Below, piece by piece: positions 21,931-33,881 of a DNA stretch of 64,000 nt. The DNA comes from Pseudoips prasinana (Eukaryota; Arthropoda; Insecta; Lepidoptera; Nolidae): assembly GCA_951640165.1 (NCBI GenBank), contig OX621259.1:930001-994000 (forward strand). The letters run 5' to 3'. A model generated the notes under the pieces. The model was not told the DNA's origin and ran no database searches. It was given only the letters and a program-made list of their open reading frames with translations. Within the stretch, counting starts at the first letter, position 1. Every line of letters begins with the position of its first letter. Position numbers and translations under genes: made by a program.

Positions 21931-22237
21931 TATCGAAGAGCCAATAAAGGACCGAATGTCACGGGAACTCAATAAATCTAACATTAGAAGAATGTCATTA
22001 CAATCCCATCATTCATTTACTCTTAACTCTTGTTTCCTTGTACGCGTAAATAAATATCACATCGTTTCCCTAAAGTAATTTACTTACGCAATACGCATCG
22101 AATGAAATTTCTTATATCAAGCTGAAACAAAACAATGCTATAACGTTTTACGATAACTCCTGATTTAATGCCGTGTGATATTGCTTTCCTAAATATTTAA
22201 GCCCCATAATAATAATATAACTGGCATTAAACATTTT
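21930..22237. other. Gene-free AT-rich DNA
   Basis: No open frame or element boundary could be supported. Confidence 0.45.
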
Positions 22238-22400
22238 CGGGCGCATTGGCGTCGTTGGTAGATGCTTGCCTTGCACGCTGCTGGTCGTGGGTTCGATGCC
22301 CACCCAGGACAGATATTTGTGTGCATGAACATGACTGTTTGTTCTGGGTCGCGGGGTAATTATCTTTATAAGTATCTATTTATATTCTCATTTTTAATTT
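22238..22400 (+). mobile_element. tRNA-derived SINE, copy 1
   Basis: The head has an A-box-like tggcgtcgttggtag and a B-box gggttcgatgcc, 34-40 bp apart, so internal RNA polymerase III promoters. The body continues with tttgtgtgcatgaacatgac and ctgggtcgcggggtaattatc. Sister copies lie at 23996-24235, 27390-27500, 40052-40290 (minus), 51530-51715 (minus) and 55268-55475 (minus). Confidence 0.75.
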
Positions 22401-22616
22401 GAAAAATCTTATATACTTATAGACTAAGTTTCATAACAGTTTTATTTTTACGGTAACGTTTTGAAATAAAAACTATAGTATACCTTTGCATTTGTACATT
22501 TATTTTTATTTATTTTACAAATATATTATAACAGTTTTTGGATATGTCCCACAAAACCGGTTTAACTGTGGGATCGAGACATAACACAAGTGGTACAATT
22601 AATTACAATCATTATC

Positions 22617-22870
22617 GAAGTTATACTTCTTTTGGCGCGATGGAGAAAAATGATGAGAGTGAATTTTTACGATGCGCGCGCACACCGACACCAAAAAATT
22701 TAACAGCATGAAGTTAGTTCTAGGTGGTATGAAAATTGATAACTATGTTCAAGTTGTATATTCTAGTATTTTTATTTAAATAAAATCTTTTTGATTCATT
22801 TTAATATTTATCGTTAATCACTACTGCATTTTAATTATTTTTTTTCCATACGCCAAAGAAGTATAACTTC
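22617..22870 (-). mobile_element. MITE with GAAGTTATACTTC ends, 254 bp
   Basis: The ends are inverted: gaagttatacttcttttggcg at left and its complement cgccaaagaagtataacttc at right. The interior has tgagagtgaatttttacgat and tagttctaggtggtatgaaa. A second copy in opposite orientation at 50740-51144 has an amplified interior. Confidence 0.78.
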
Positions 22871-23017
22871 TAACGCGTGTACATAAGTACACACATAATT
22901 TTTTGTTCACAAGCAGATTACTTATCCTTAATTTAATCGTATTTAATATATAGCTAAATATATCAATACCTGTAAATTTTTATTGTATTTATTTACAAAA
23001 AAATAAATGAAAATTAT

Positions 23018-23115
23018 GTAGTATATCAGTTATCTGGTTTCCATATTACAAGCTCTGCTTAGTTTGGAATCAGATGGCCGTGTGTGAATAATGTCCCAGG
23101 ATATTATTATTATTA
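23018..23115 (+). mobile_element. SINE 3' body fragment
   Basis: The stretch tatcagttatctggtttcca...gatcagatggccgtgtgt-like sequence matches the 3' body of the SINE family (compare 27885-27975 and the complement of 40052-40120). The tRNA head is missing. Confidence 0.6.
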
Positions 23116-23119
23116 CATT

Positions 23120-23460
23120 ACTACTAATGGCGTGAGGGTGTTTAGATATCGTATTTAATATTAGACATGTCAAAAACCGCGGGCGAATCAAAGTAACCCG
23201 AAGAATTGCCAAACTGATGTGCAGTGCGCGGCGCACAGCTCGTATAACCGACGTGATGGTCGCTGGGGTGGAAAGGTGCTCGTGTGGCACGAACTGGAAG
23301 GGACAGTGTAGATAGCCCCCCTGCAAGATGAACTGATGATCTGAGTCACTGGAAACTGCTGGGTGCGGGTATTGCAAGACCCGCAGTTGTGGAGATGTTT
23401 GGGAGGCCTTTGTCCAGCTGTACATGTCTTCGGCTGATATGATGATGATGATGATAAGGT
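23120..23460 (-). repeat. Dispersed 'atcatcatcag...ctggacaaaggcct' repeat
   Basis: On the minus strand it begins with ATC repeats, passes agctggacaaaggcctccc and a cgggtcttgcaatacccgca block. A plus-strand relative is at 56418-56600. It carries no coding capacity. Confidence 0.55.
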
Positions 23461-23995
23461 AACAGCTTTGTAATCGTTAGGGTTTCATCATTAGTCATAT
23501 CTTCAAAGGCTAAAATATCACCTATAAATAAATCTTAAAAGGTTTTTGCTCACATTTCTTTAACAGTTCTTTGTAAACCCGATTAATCTCCCGCCTATCT
23601 CTCCCGTTATTATTAAGACATCAGTCGAGTTTTTATTAAAGTCGACGTTGACCCAAATATTAAAATATGAATGTATTTTAGGAGCAAACCAGTTCTGTTA
23701 TAATAATAAAATTTTAATATCGTACTAATGTGAAAGTTTTTATAATTCTAAGTCAATTTCGCAACAATTTAAGAGAGGTGGGGCACAACGTTCATTCGCT
23801 CTAAGAGCAGCCCGACTGAGGAAGTACCTCCAACTTACAGAAGAATTCTTAATAATAACATTAATGTAGCTTGATTATGGTAGCTTGGTGTGCTGGCGTC
23901 TGTACAAAGACACGTTGATTCGGGATCATAAAAGTTACCAAAAAAACGTAGTCAATATTTTGTAAAGTATGCACAGGACATTAAATATTTCACCT

Positions 23996-24235
23996 TGACT
24001 GGCCTGTTGGTGGTTAGTGCCCTGACTGCTAAGCCAGAGGTCGTGGGTTCGATTCCCACCCGGGGCAAATCTTTGTGTGATGAACACGATATAATATTTT
24101 GTTCTGGGTCTGAGTGTAATTATCTATAATATGTCTGTATTTAGAAACATTTAAGTATGTTATCAGTTGTCTGGTTGCCATAACATAATGGCGCTGTTAG
24201 TTGTCCCAATATATTTATTTATTTTATTTATACCT
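23996..24235 (+). mobile_element. tRNA-derived SINE, copy 2 (full length)
   Basis: A tRNA-like head of about 70 bp has a clear B-box (gggttcgattccc) and a ggcctgttggtggttagtgc A-box. The SINE body follows (tgtgtgatgaacacgat, ttctgggtctgagtgtaatt, gttgtctggttgcc) and ends in a TTTA run near 24215-24235. I do not call a functional tRNA, because the anticodon arm is not convincing and the body continues without a terminator. Confidence 0.78.
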
Positions 24236-25265
24236 CCTTACGATTTTGATTTAAGTGTTTCGATATATCTGTATGTATAGATCCGGCTTTATTTCTAGGA
24301 TGACGGCCCCGTAGCGACGCTAATACAAGTGCGAAGGACCAGTCCGGACTGTGTGCAGGTATGTGACGGTTTATGTCTGAATAGTTGTAAGTGCTTGCCC
24401 GCAGCACAGAATATGATGAACATAAGACTGTATAATTATAAGAGACGACACTATTGTAGGATTTGATGCACAGCATATACCGAATACCGAATATACCGAA
24501 ATATCCATATATAATAAAATACTTATGTGCTGTACACCAAAGACATTTTATTATCTAAAAATAGTATCCAACAAGCCGACAGTAAACAAACATATACAAT
24601 GACAGTAACTAAGAACTCATTCAAACTGTGTGTCACGACACCATTTAACCAGGTACAATTTATCGTATAGAGTAGCAACTCAACAACTATCGCATTAGAT
24701 GACGAACCTGTAATGTTATAAGGGAGAGATAAATAAATAAATATATTTGTCGAAAACAGGTTATTTATGTGCTCAGGAAAATTAACTCACCGACAGATAA
24801 GGAATACTCATCTTATTGCAATAGCTAGCCCAGTGCAGTTTTTCTTTTAGACCCACGTCAAACTTTAACTGACAGCAAATGATAGCGATGGTGTTGCTCC
24901 GCCGACACGGTCATTCTGATGAACTTATACGTGTTGGTTATTTTACGATTTTGAGGTCTCATTGTAGTTCTGCCGTAAGACGAATTTAGATTTTCCTGCT
25001 CTAATAAAATTTTCCAATTTTTATCATGATTGTTAAGCGTCACTTTTTTGGACGCACATCCCACTTCTGATTTCGGAAGCACGTTATCTATGTACTCAGG
25101 AAAAGCATGGTTATTTTTATTATTTTCGTCTAAAGTGGTCGGATTGTCAGAATAAACTCGCCAACAGATAAGGAACATTCTTTTTAATTTTTTATTTCTA
25201 ACACAATTTATATTGTTAGCGAATTAATAAATGAAATAACAGAAAATTTTAAAAAACTGGTCAAC
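24236..25265. other. Gene-free stretch
   Basis: Mostly AT-rich. 24760-24800 and 25080-25175 share short similar pieces (gctcaggaaaa...ctcaccgacagataaggaa versus actcaggaaaa...ctcgccaacagataaggaa, the second in reverse order), suggesting an old duplication. Nothing else is supported. Confidence 0.4.
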
Positions 25266-25269
25266 GCTG

Positions 25270-25520
25270 TGTCCTGCCGGACACAGCGTTGATTCGCTCA
25301 AAGAGCAGCCCGACTGGGGAACTACCTCCACCTTACGGAAGAAATTCCTTAATAATAACATGAATTATTTAATGTTGTGTTACTACCCGAGCTCATCGGG
25401 GTGGGGGAAGGGTCAGCAACACTGGTTTGCTGACTCTTTTAAAGGCCGGCAACGCACCCGCATCCCGTCTGGTGTTGCGAGTGTACATGGGCGGCGGTGA
25501 TCACTTGCCATCAGGCCTCT
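25270..25520. repeat. Two abutting dispersed-repeat fragments
   Basis: 25285-25350 (attcgctcaaagagcagcccg, tacctcca) matches 23790-23865. 25440-25520 (aaggccggcaacgcacccgc, ggcggtgatcacttgcc) is another common moth repeat end. Confidence 0.55.
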
Positions 25521-25600
25521 TATACATAAAAAAATACATGTTTTTCTGTTCTTAGGTGAAATATGAAGTCGTAAGAAGCTAATGTTTACTGTGTGTTTAG

Positions 25601-25706
25601 GTACCGGGCGGTGCGGGCACCGAAGCACGAGCGTCACTTGTCATTTACCGAGTGCTCGCTCCCCGAGTAGTACTCAGGTTGCTGCCGTGTGAACAGACCG
25701 CTAACT
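25601..25706 (+). CDS. Candidate internal exon 1 of an unknown cellular gene
   Basis: The acceptor is tactgtgtgtttag|gta and the donor aact|gtaagtatg, both near consensus. The 106-bp interval is far more GC-rich than its flanks. It is open in one frame (35 codons plus one base), beginning VPGGAGTEARASLV and ending PCEQTAN; the other two frames have stops. It ends with one extra base (T), which completes a codon with the GT that starts the candidate exon at 26585. I do not recognise the protein. It does not resemble any transposon protein in the window. Confidence 0.55.
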
Positions 25707-26584
25707 GTAAGTATGTTAATGGTGGCGGCTCTATATTCTAAACTACTTCATAAATACTCACGCCTGTTGCCCAGAGGGGTAGGCAGAGACAGCTGATTTC
25801 CATTTGTCACGAGCCTTGCACACCTTTTTTACTCTTCATACATGCTCGCCGGTTTAGTGTGCTTCTGATGTGGCCTTTCTTGAGAACTTATCCATATATA
25901 AATGGTTACATTAAATAGAATGTCGTTATTTTTTATTATTCTGCTTTTGAGATGATTGGACGGCGAATAAAATCAGTATATTAAGTCAGATTTTATGACG
26001 AAAGTACAATCCATATATTAATTCAATGGACGTGATATATACCATGATTATTCAACCACAAAAAGTAAGAACATTCCCCTAGTTTTCTTTGTACTCGCCG
26101 ACAGTTATCATCCAGTAGAGCCTTCATCGAAAATAAATACTCTAAACCAGTTTAATTGAGTTCACAATTTCCAATGCGGTTAAGTCTGGTACTTTTGTTC
26201 TCATAGTGTAATATAGGACCACAGATTCTGAGGTGAATGTGTATATTAGCATAAAATTGAGGTGAACCAACTACTAGTAGGAATTACTTGGCAATACCGA
26301 TGATGGTGCCAACATTCTTTGTGAAAAGGTTAAGAAAGAGATAGAAATGATTTAGTAATTTTTAATCTTCATCTATTTGAACGCCGATCTCAATCACGAT
26401 GACCGGTGAATTTGGGGGTAGCCCCCCTGTTCATCGAACGAAAATTGCCATGCAGCTCCAATGGATCTCATTGGAGAAGCGTGCTCGATGCCATGTATGT
26501 TACCAACGTCATGGGCAACGACAAACACTTATCATCATGTGGGCTATATGACTTTTTGTTAAAGAAGATGTTCTTATGCTTCAG

Positions 26585-26743
26585 GTGATTGTAAGCTGGA
26601 CATAAAACCAAGTAGCAAAAGTGTGGGAACGGCGTTGTTACGACCGAGTGCTGCTCTCAACCTGGGCAGACGCATGTGCTGCCGACTGCGCCTGACTAAC
26701 GTGACGCCGATACCTACCACTGTGCAGTTCGACACGGATACGG
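26585..26743 (+). CDS. Candidate internal exon 2 of the same unknown gene
   Basis: The acceptor is cttatgcttcag|gtg and the donor gatacgg|gtgagt. The 159-bp interval starts with two bases that complete the codon left by the exon at 25601-25706 and is then open for 52 codons. It begins DCKLDIKPSSKSV and ends TTVQFDTDT. The segment LGRRMCCRLRLTNVTPIP resembles the beta-strand pattern of MSP/ASH-type domains in ciliary and centrosomal proteins; this is a weak impression. Exon end phase is 1. Confidence 0.55.
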
Positions 26744-26749
26744 GTGAGT

Positions 26750-26960
26750 CATCATCATCAGCCCTATATCATCCACTACTGCACATAGTCCCCCTCCTAA
26801 AGTTTCCACTATGTTTCCATTTGGCTGGGTTTGCCGTAGTTAGCGCGCTTGGCATACGAGTTGGCGACCGCAGTTTGGTAGTAGCTAGTTGGCGCTGCTG
26901 CCCGAGACCCTGCTGTGCCCCTTAGTCACCTTTTATGACACCCACGGGATTTAATATGGC
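26750..26960 (+). repeat. Dispersed 'catcatcagccctatatcatccact' repeat
   Basis: It begins right after the candidate donor and shares blocks (gcgcttggcat, gcagtttggtagtagctag, cttttatgacacccacggga) with 40340-40545. Confidence 0.5.
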
Positions 26961-27389
26961 CTTCAAAGGCCTTTGAAATGGTGCTGAATGTTATTCAAAT
27001 TAAGTTAGACTATTTCACGTAAATATGAATAATAGATATCTCTATATTAAATGCTTGATACTTGAATAGAATTAGTTTGTTACTAACTGATATTTATTTT
27101 ATGCGTAACATAAGATTTTGATACAAAATAAATATTTGTCTAAATATCTTGGGACTACTAACACACTGTCATCTGATCACAAAATAGGCATACTTTGAGT
27201 TTGTTTGAGAATAGATGGGTATGCCGGTATTAATATAGATTTGGCGGTATTCTACACAGGGATCAGAAATACCACCACCCATTTCCAAGCTCCAGGCTGA
27301 TATTTAGAAACTTTTCTTTACAGAAAAATCCCAAAATCACTTTTTGGTACGAACCGGGATTTGAACCCAGGGCCTCATTATCTACACCT

Positions 27390-27500
27390 GTTGACGTGGT
27401 TGGCAAATGCTGGCTTTTCAAGCCGGATGTCGTGGGTTCGATCACCACCCAGGACACATATTTGTGTGGACGAAAATCTCTGTTTGTCCTAAGTGTGGAT
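27390..27500 (+). mobile_element. SINE head fragment, copy 3
   Basis: It has B-box gtgggttcgatcacc and body tatttgtgtggacgaaaatc. Just upstream, 27340-27380 carries a reversed B-box-like tgggatttgaaccc, so two SINE heads may be joined here in opposite directions. Partial SINE-tail sequence is at 27140-27180. Confidence 0.5.
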
Positions 27501-27627
27501 GTATTTATCTAAATTATGTATGGGTTAGTTTAATGTTGTTGAATAAAACGTAAACACTAAGTTTCTAACACTCTATTCGGCAATAAAGTATAACTAGTTA
27601 CATGCGTTACTTATATGTAATTAATAC

Positions 27628-27830
27628 AATAAAGCGACGTGCGGTCGAATGGTATTAGCCGAAGTGTACTGTTATCTCGTGGCGATCCAAAACTGCATGC
27701 GCCCGAGACGCCGTTCCGGGGAGGGCGGAGCGAGGGGGCAGAGGTGCGGCAGACCGGTCCAGCTGGCGCGGCGTCACAACCGCATCAGCTGAGAGGACAG
27801 ATAGATTATACATTATCTATTTGTGTCTAA
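27628..27830 (+). CDS. Weak candidate third exon, GC-rich open block
   Basis: A GC island in AT-rich DNA is open as RSVLLSRGDPKLHAPETPF and onward to a TAA at 27828-27830. A second frame is open to a TGA near 27788. The possible acceptor (aataaag|cg) has a poor pyrimidine tract and no good donor follows, so if real it would be a terminal exon. Phase fit with the previous exon is ambiguous. Confidence 0.25.
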
Positions 27831-27884
27831 TGTGTGGCGAAAATAATGACGCCACATATGCATTTACAAAAGAAAAGTAGTATA

Positions 27885-27975
27885 TGTAGTATACCAGTTA
27901 TCTGGTTTTCATGGTACAAGCTCTGCTCTCTTTGGGATCAGATGGCCGTGTGTAAATAATGCCCCAGGATATTAT
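27885..27975 (+). mobile_element. SINE 3' body fragment
   Basis: It contains ccagttatctggttttcatgg and tcagatggccgtgtgtaaat, matching 23018-23115. It has no tRNA head. Confidence 0.6.
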
Positions 27976-28419
27976 TACCAGCAAAGAGAACCCATGTGTA
28001 GGATACTTTATATAGAGAGAATAGATTCGAATTTACGTAGACCTTGTGTAAATAATATTTAGTTACTCAACTTCAACTGTTATTGTTCGGGTATATTCCT
28101 TGAAAATATATGGCTTGCGAATATTGTAACGGGATCATGTAACCGAAAAAGCTGCCCCGTGTGCTTACTTTACGCGTACCTTTATTATGTTATAAAGAAA
28201 CAAAACATAACATAGACAATATTCCAGGTAATCTCGTGTGATGAAGTTGTTGCTGTATTAAATTTTATAATATTGATAAATAATTAAGGATGATAAATAA
28301 ATTCAGCGGTAACTATAATAATACATTAATTTAATAATACTTAATTATAAATATAGTATTGCTCTGTGATGATGGCACTGCTGTGTGGTGACGGCATGCT
28401 GTGTGAAATGAAATTCATC

Positions 28420-28680
28420 ATCATTATGAAATCATCAAATGAAATTTATTCAGCACAAGTCAGTATTTACATACACTTATACTTGTCAAGCTTACGATGC
28501 AATACATGAACATAGTTCAATACAGTAATTAAAGCAACAAAAATATTTTGAATTAGTCCGTCCGTGCGGTATGTTTCGTCACATATATTTTTATTAAATC
28601 CTTAAATACATAATAAATAGCGAGATACTAAGCTATTATTGTAACATTTATTATGTATATTATTAAAATTAAAGAATTGA
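28420..28680 (-). mobile_element. 3' UTR fragment of a CR1-type LINE
   Basis: On the minus strand it reads ccgcacggacgg..., cttgacaagtataagtgtat and tgctgaataaatttcatttg. The same order occurs at 33310-33466, the 3' end of LINE D. It is therefore a severely 5'-truncated relative. Confidence 0.65.
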
Positions 28681-28799
28681 AAACAACGACCAGTTGGCTA
28701 GCGCAAGAGGCTCTCAACCAGTAGGTTAATTTCAGCGACTAATATCTGAGGGCATGGAATTCAATTTCAATTTTGTGGTGACGGCATAGAATATCATCA

Positions 28800-28990
28800 C
28801 CCCATCTCATCCCATGGGGGGCGAAGAAATCGTCCGAGGGAATACCTCATTCATCCTCATGGACAGCAGCGTTTTTCTGTAAACTATGATCATCAACTGC
28901 GATCGCCAATCCGTCTGCCAAGCGTGGCGATTATAGCATATGCCCCATTCTTTCGGAAGGCTTTTGTCCAGTAGTGGGCGTACTTTGGCT
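28800..28990 (-). repeat. Dispersed 'cactgctggacaa' repeat, reverse copy
   Basis: It has blocks gtttttctgtaaactatgatcat, gccaatccgtctgccaagcg and gtccagtagtgggcgtac; these are the complement of 21700-21930. Confidence 0.6.
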
Positions 28991-29459
28991 GACATGATAA
29001 TTATTGTATTCAAATATCCAATTAATAATAATCCACTGCTACTCCTTTCTCCTAAATCTGCGCTGTACCGTACAGGGTCCACAATTTAATACATACCTCA
29101 TTATGCCTACCATCTTTTATACATACATTGTGAAATATATATTTTTTTTTTTTTCATTTTACAACAAGAAGTTTATACAAGCTCATTTTAAACATAATTA
29201 TATAAGTAACAATTGCAGTATAACTTATTACTTATAGGTAAATTTATTATATATATTATATTACTTATAGGTAATATTCTACGTATATTAAAATTTGAAT
29301 TCAATTCAAAATTCATTTATTCCGCAAAAAAATTACATTTATGTGGAATGGTAATTTGTTTTACCCAGTGCATGACGTGGCAGTTACTGAGAAACATTGC
29401 TAGAAAAATCACTAGGAACCCTTCTTTTACAATAAATTTTTCTTAAGAATAATTAGGTA

Positions 29460-29594
29460 CAGACGCCAGCACATGAAGCTACCCCAATGTGTCAAATTTC
29501 CGAAATTGAAAGTGAACCTTATGCTTTTGTGATAAAGTTGAAAATCAATTAAAGAAATCTGACTGATAGGGGTAGCTGGATGTGCTGGCGTCTG
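29460..29594. mobile_element. 135-bp MITE, Tc1/mariner-like
   Basis: The ends CAGACGCCAGCACAT and ATGTGCTGGCGTCTG are perfect inverses, extending imperfectly through agctacccc. TA lies on each side (29458-29459, 29595-29596). A lone right end of the same family is at 23878-23913. Confidence 0.82.
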
Positions 29595-31685
29595 TACAAA
29601 TTTGTATGTTGGTTTACTTTGAATAACTCAATCCCAAGCACAAAGCTATCCAACCTAGCTATCTATAGCTATATATATACAGGATGTTTTAGACAGCCCT
29701 CCGCAAACTGATAGGGTGGCTTCAGTACATCATATTAAGATGACCGGTACATAAAATTCTTTCAGGAACATTAAAGGTATCCAAAAAACCAGATTTGTTT
29801 TATTACCTCACACGCAATGTATCGTTACCGTGGCAAAACGCACGTAGCGGACGGCAGCGCAGCGAGCTTGAGCGAAGAAATTTTTATTTCCCCATGCCTC
29901 CACATGGGTGAGTGTTTGGTCTGCTCTTATCTCTAATTCTGAGACCGATTCTCTCGAGAAAACCAAAACGATGTCATCTGCAAAAGCCTGACAATAAATC
30001 CCACGCTCATCCAATTCATCCAGCAGAGGATCCAACAAGATGTTCCAAAAAGTTGGGCCTCCTATTGATCCTTGTACGCATCCTTTGTTGGTCTCTTTTA
30101 CAAATTCCTTTTTGGCATATCTGACCCTGACTTTTCTGTTTTCCAAGTAGCTATCCACTAAGCGCCGAAGATTTCGTGGACACTTCCCTTCTTTCAGTCG
30201 GCACTTTATTGCAGGCCACCAAGCATTATCAAACGCACCTTCAATATCAAGTGAAACAACAATATTTATTAGTTTCTTTTTCATATTACTCAGAATAAAG
30301 TCGTAGAGTGCGTCTTCAGTGCATCGTTGTGGTACAAATCCATATTGTCTGCAATTTGCATGCGGAAGAAAGTGCCAACGGATTCTTCTAATCATCATTT
30401 TCTCCAAAATTTTCCCTAGGATAGACAACAATCCTATGGGCCTATATGATTTCACTGCAGTATAGTCAGTTTTGCCAGGCTTTCTTAAGACTATGACTAT
30501 GGCCTCTTTCCACGGGGTGGGAAAATATGACAACTGCAAGCACCTGTTAATAATCTCCAAGAACAAGTCTGCGTTTATTAATATTGCTCTAGCACATATG
30601 TCAGCCGTGAAGCCATCTGGTCCAGGTGTCTTTTTAGGATTAAAGCTATTTATTGCTTGTTCGAGTTCCTGCATTGTGAACCTAGGGTCATCTTTGTCAC
30701 TAGGCAACGTTTGCTTTGTATCTGCGGCTAGTATTCTAGTTATTTTATGACAATCATCATCATCTACTATGCTGTCTATTGGAAAGAAAGTATTGGCCAA
30801 GAGTTTGACTGACTCGTCAGAAGTCAGCGCTGCCCCATCTTTAATTAACGCAACATCAGGTTTTCTCTTTGACACTTTTCTTATTATCCTGTATATACCG
30901 TCCCAGAGGCTCTCTTTATCCTGGGTACTGCAGAATGCTTTCCAATTTTCCGTTTGTGCTTTTACTACTTCTAGTTCATATATTTCTTTGGCTTTTAGGT
31001 ATTCTTTTACGACACAACTTCTGCCACTAGGCGCTGCACAACAGATTCTTCTTTTTTTGGTATTCATGTCTGTTTTTAGTGTCTCCAACTCACCTGTCCA
31101 CCATGGTAAATAGGTTTTAGTTTTACTTTTTATTCTGGGTATTGATTTTTCACATGCATCTTCCACACTCTTAATATATTTAATTATATTTATCTCTAAT
31201 TCCTCTTTGGTGTTTATTAGTTTAATATTATTTTTGTTTAAATTGTTATGTTTTAAATTGTTTACCAAATTATCTTTGAATTCCGTCCAATTTCCTTTCT
31301 TCGTGTTGTAAATTCGTGTCGTCAAATTATTGCTAGTAGAAGAGGTGGGCTTTCTGAAATTAATATTAAATGGAATCGCTTTGTGATCGGAGCTAGTGAT
31401 CCCAGTGTTTACTTCCCAGTCGATTACTTTCCCTATCATATCTTGGGTACATAATGATACGTCTACTCTGCTTTTATAAACCTCTCCGTTCCTAATGGTA
31501 AGAAATGTTGGAACAGTGCCTTCATTTAAAATATGCATGTCCATTTCTTCTACAGTACCCCTTAATATTTCTCCTTTATTATCCTCATAGTCACTTCCCC
31601 ACCACGTACTCCAAGCATTAACGTCTCCTCCTATAGTTAGATTTTTAGTATTGAGCATTATCTTTAACGCCTTTAATTGATCTAG

Positions 31686-32392
31686 TTTACGGTTAATAAC
31701 TTAGTTCTAAATGCCAAAAAAACGAAGTGCGTTAAATTCACCACAATGAAGTGTTGGAATCTGTTCAATCTACTACATTTCTGGGCTTAACTTTAGACAG
31801 AAAACTTCAATGGGGTACTCACATATCCGGCTTGGCTGGAAAATTAAGCTCTGCTGCTTATGCTGTTAGAAAAGTTAGACAACTTACTAACATAGATACT
31901 GCGCGCCTGGTTTATTTTAGCTACTTCCACAGTATTATGTCTTACGGTATACTACTGTGGGGTAAGGCGGCTGACATCCACAGTATCTTTATTCTACAAA
32001 AACGTGCAGTACGAGCTATTTATCAGCTAGGTGCGAGATTCTCCTTAAAAGAGTTTTTGAAGGAGATAAATATATTAACGGTATCTTCGCAATATATTTA
32101 TGCTAATATAATTTATGTGCGGCAAAATTTGAATTTGTTTCAAAAGAGAAGTGACACACACACGATAAACACTAGAAATAAACACAAATTGTGTGCAGAA
32201 TCCCATCGTTTACAAAAGGTTCATTTTTCTTTTGTCGGACTGAGTATCCTAATTTATAACAAAATACCCACAAATCTTCAGGAACTGTCCTATGCTAAAT
32301 TTAAATCAGAGATCAAAAATATTTTAATGAAAAAGGCCTATTACACTCTAAATGATTATTTAAGCGACAAAAACGCTTGGTCGCTTGGTTAA
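31686..32392 (+). pseudogene. LINE D RT thumb and C-terminal domain
   Basis: It begins NNLVLNAKKTKCVKFTT, shifts frame near 31743, then continues TTFLGLTLDRKLQW, YFHSIMSYGILLWG, LQKRAVRAIY and INILTVSSQYIY to the stop at 32392. The RT palm with the catalytic Asp pair is absent. It is highly similar to the same region of LINE A (3130-3786). Confidence 0.85.
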
Positions 32393-33466
32393 ACAAGAGA
32401 AACATCTTAGTGTTATGTTAAGGATATACATGTATATGTTTCTCAATCCACTATAGAAATAATGCTGTAATAATTTAACTTTATAGATTTTTAGACCTAT
32501 TATTAAAACAAATGTGTATTATCTTGAACATGTCAAACGCTGTTCGGCCGAAGGCTGTTAACGACTTCAATATGAACTCCCCTTTGTAAGCTCGTCATGC
32601 TCCCATTGTCTGTTAATGCTTGCGGTGGCGTTGTGGGTCGGGTCGTTTCCTTCCCTCTAATATGGCGAGGGAGGCGATGGCTGGCCCACACGTCATACTC
32701 GTGAACGGGTGCTGCTTGCGGTAACTGGTCGAACTGCTGTTGGGGTACTCATTTTTTTTCTTTTTCGCCTCTGGTAGACTTCGTTTGACTTGTTAATTTT
32801 GTAAATGTACGCGGATGCACCCACCGTTTTTTCGTCTAGCAAGAGGATATATTAAGTGCTTGAGTGAAATTGAATGCTATTGCTTATTTATTTTATTATG
32901 ATTCACTGAATGACAACGGTTCTGTGCGTGCATTAGCCTACATAACAACCAATCACAATGTAAGTAAAATACATGACATTTAAAAAATAAAAATCGTAAA
33001 CTGAAAGCAAAAGAAGACGAAAAAAGCAAGCCCGGAGTTTCTTTGTGGCTTTCTTCTCCGGGTCGTCCACCTAGGCAGCTAGAGAAAGCCGCAGGCTAGC
33101 TAGGGTAGGTTCCTCAGCGGCGAGGATCGCTTTGGCCCATTAATGCGTGATCGGTGATCCCGTGCATGTGATCACACCCTCACTTAGAATTTCGTCTTTT
33201 GCTTTAGTCTTCAATTCTTTAATTTTAATATAGTAGAACTAAATTTCAAAATAATAGATTAGCATATTGTTATTTATTTAAGGATTTCAGAAAATATATG
33301 CGATAAAACAAACCGCACGGACTGACAGATTAATTTTTTTTTTGTAACTTTTTACTATCCACTTTGTTTATGTACTGCATTGTGACCTTGACAAGTACAA
33401 GTGTATGTTAATACCCAAGTGCTGAATAAATATTTCATTTCATTTCAAATATTTCATTTCATTTCA
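31686..33466 (+). mobile_element. LINE D, 5'-truncated CR1-group insertion in the R1 element
   Basis: The left boundary is exact: R1 coding ends at tctag (31685) and RT-thumb coding of LINE D starts at 31686. The right end is a (TTTCA)n-type tail (33428-33466) followed by tagataagg, where R1 coding resumes. TAG is duplicated (31683-31685 and 33467-33469). The ~1-kb 3' UTR (32393-33427) includes a GC-rich block at 33000-33190 and no gene. Confidence 0.87.
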
Positions 33467-33881
33467 TAGATAAGGCTCAATGGGCATACTGGGTTCGAAG
33501 TAAACTGACACAACAGAAATCTTCCATTTCTTGCTAAAAAGTGTTGCCACAGCTATATTTTCAGTAGTATACTGAGGACATTCAATGATCTCAACATTGT
33601 TGTCGAACACTATTATAGCTGCTTTTACCGGCTTACTTCGATTGTAGGTTCTTTGTATGGTTTTATATCCCAATGTCTGGGTTAGTTCACCACTAGCCCC
33701 CACATATGGTTCCTGAACTAAGGCAAATGTTGCTCCCTGCTCTTGTGCTGCCATAATTAGTTCCAGCGTAGCTAACTTTTTCCTCTGTAGATTGGCTTGA
33801 ATCACTTTTAGAGGGGAGGTTTGGTTATCACTAAGAAAAGGTGGTGTATGTTTTGTATTGCCGGATGTGATCGTGTTGCCT

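Larger units (their letters stand above)
29808..33838 (-). pseudogene. R1-clade LINE ORF2: endonuclease and RT, split by an insertion
   Basis: The endonuclease N-half lies at 33838-33470 (VIQANLQRKKLATLE, FALVQEPYVG, SVYFEPSMP). It stops at PYL and resumes at 31685 with DQLKALKIMLNT. Next come GGDVNAWSTWWGS, KSRVDVSLC and ITSSDHKAI. The RT has KTPGPDGFTADI, SYRPIGLLS, QYGFVPQRCTEDAL, VSLDIEGAFDNAWWP, QGSIGGPTFWNILLDPLL and FADDIVLVF. The GxxGGPxxWxxxLxPLL form of the RT block is typical of R1/TRAS-type elements. Homology ends near 29890, in the RT thumb, so the C-terminal region is missing. Removing the 31686-33466 insert would keep the frame. Confidence 0.88.

Noticed and set aside
22238..22320. 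Free-standing tRNA gene
   Set aside because: A- and B-boxes are present but cloverleaf pairing is poor and the SINE body follows without a terminator.
23996..24066. Free-standing tRNA gene
   Set aside because: Best tRNA likeness in the window, but it continues into the shared SINE body.
29912..31113. Plus-strand frames over the R1 element
   Set aside because: Antisense shadows of the R1 ORF2, with composition explained by the opposite strand.
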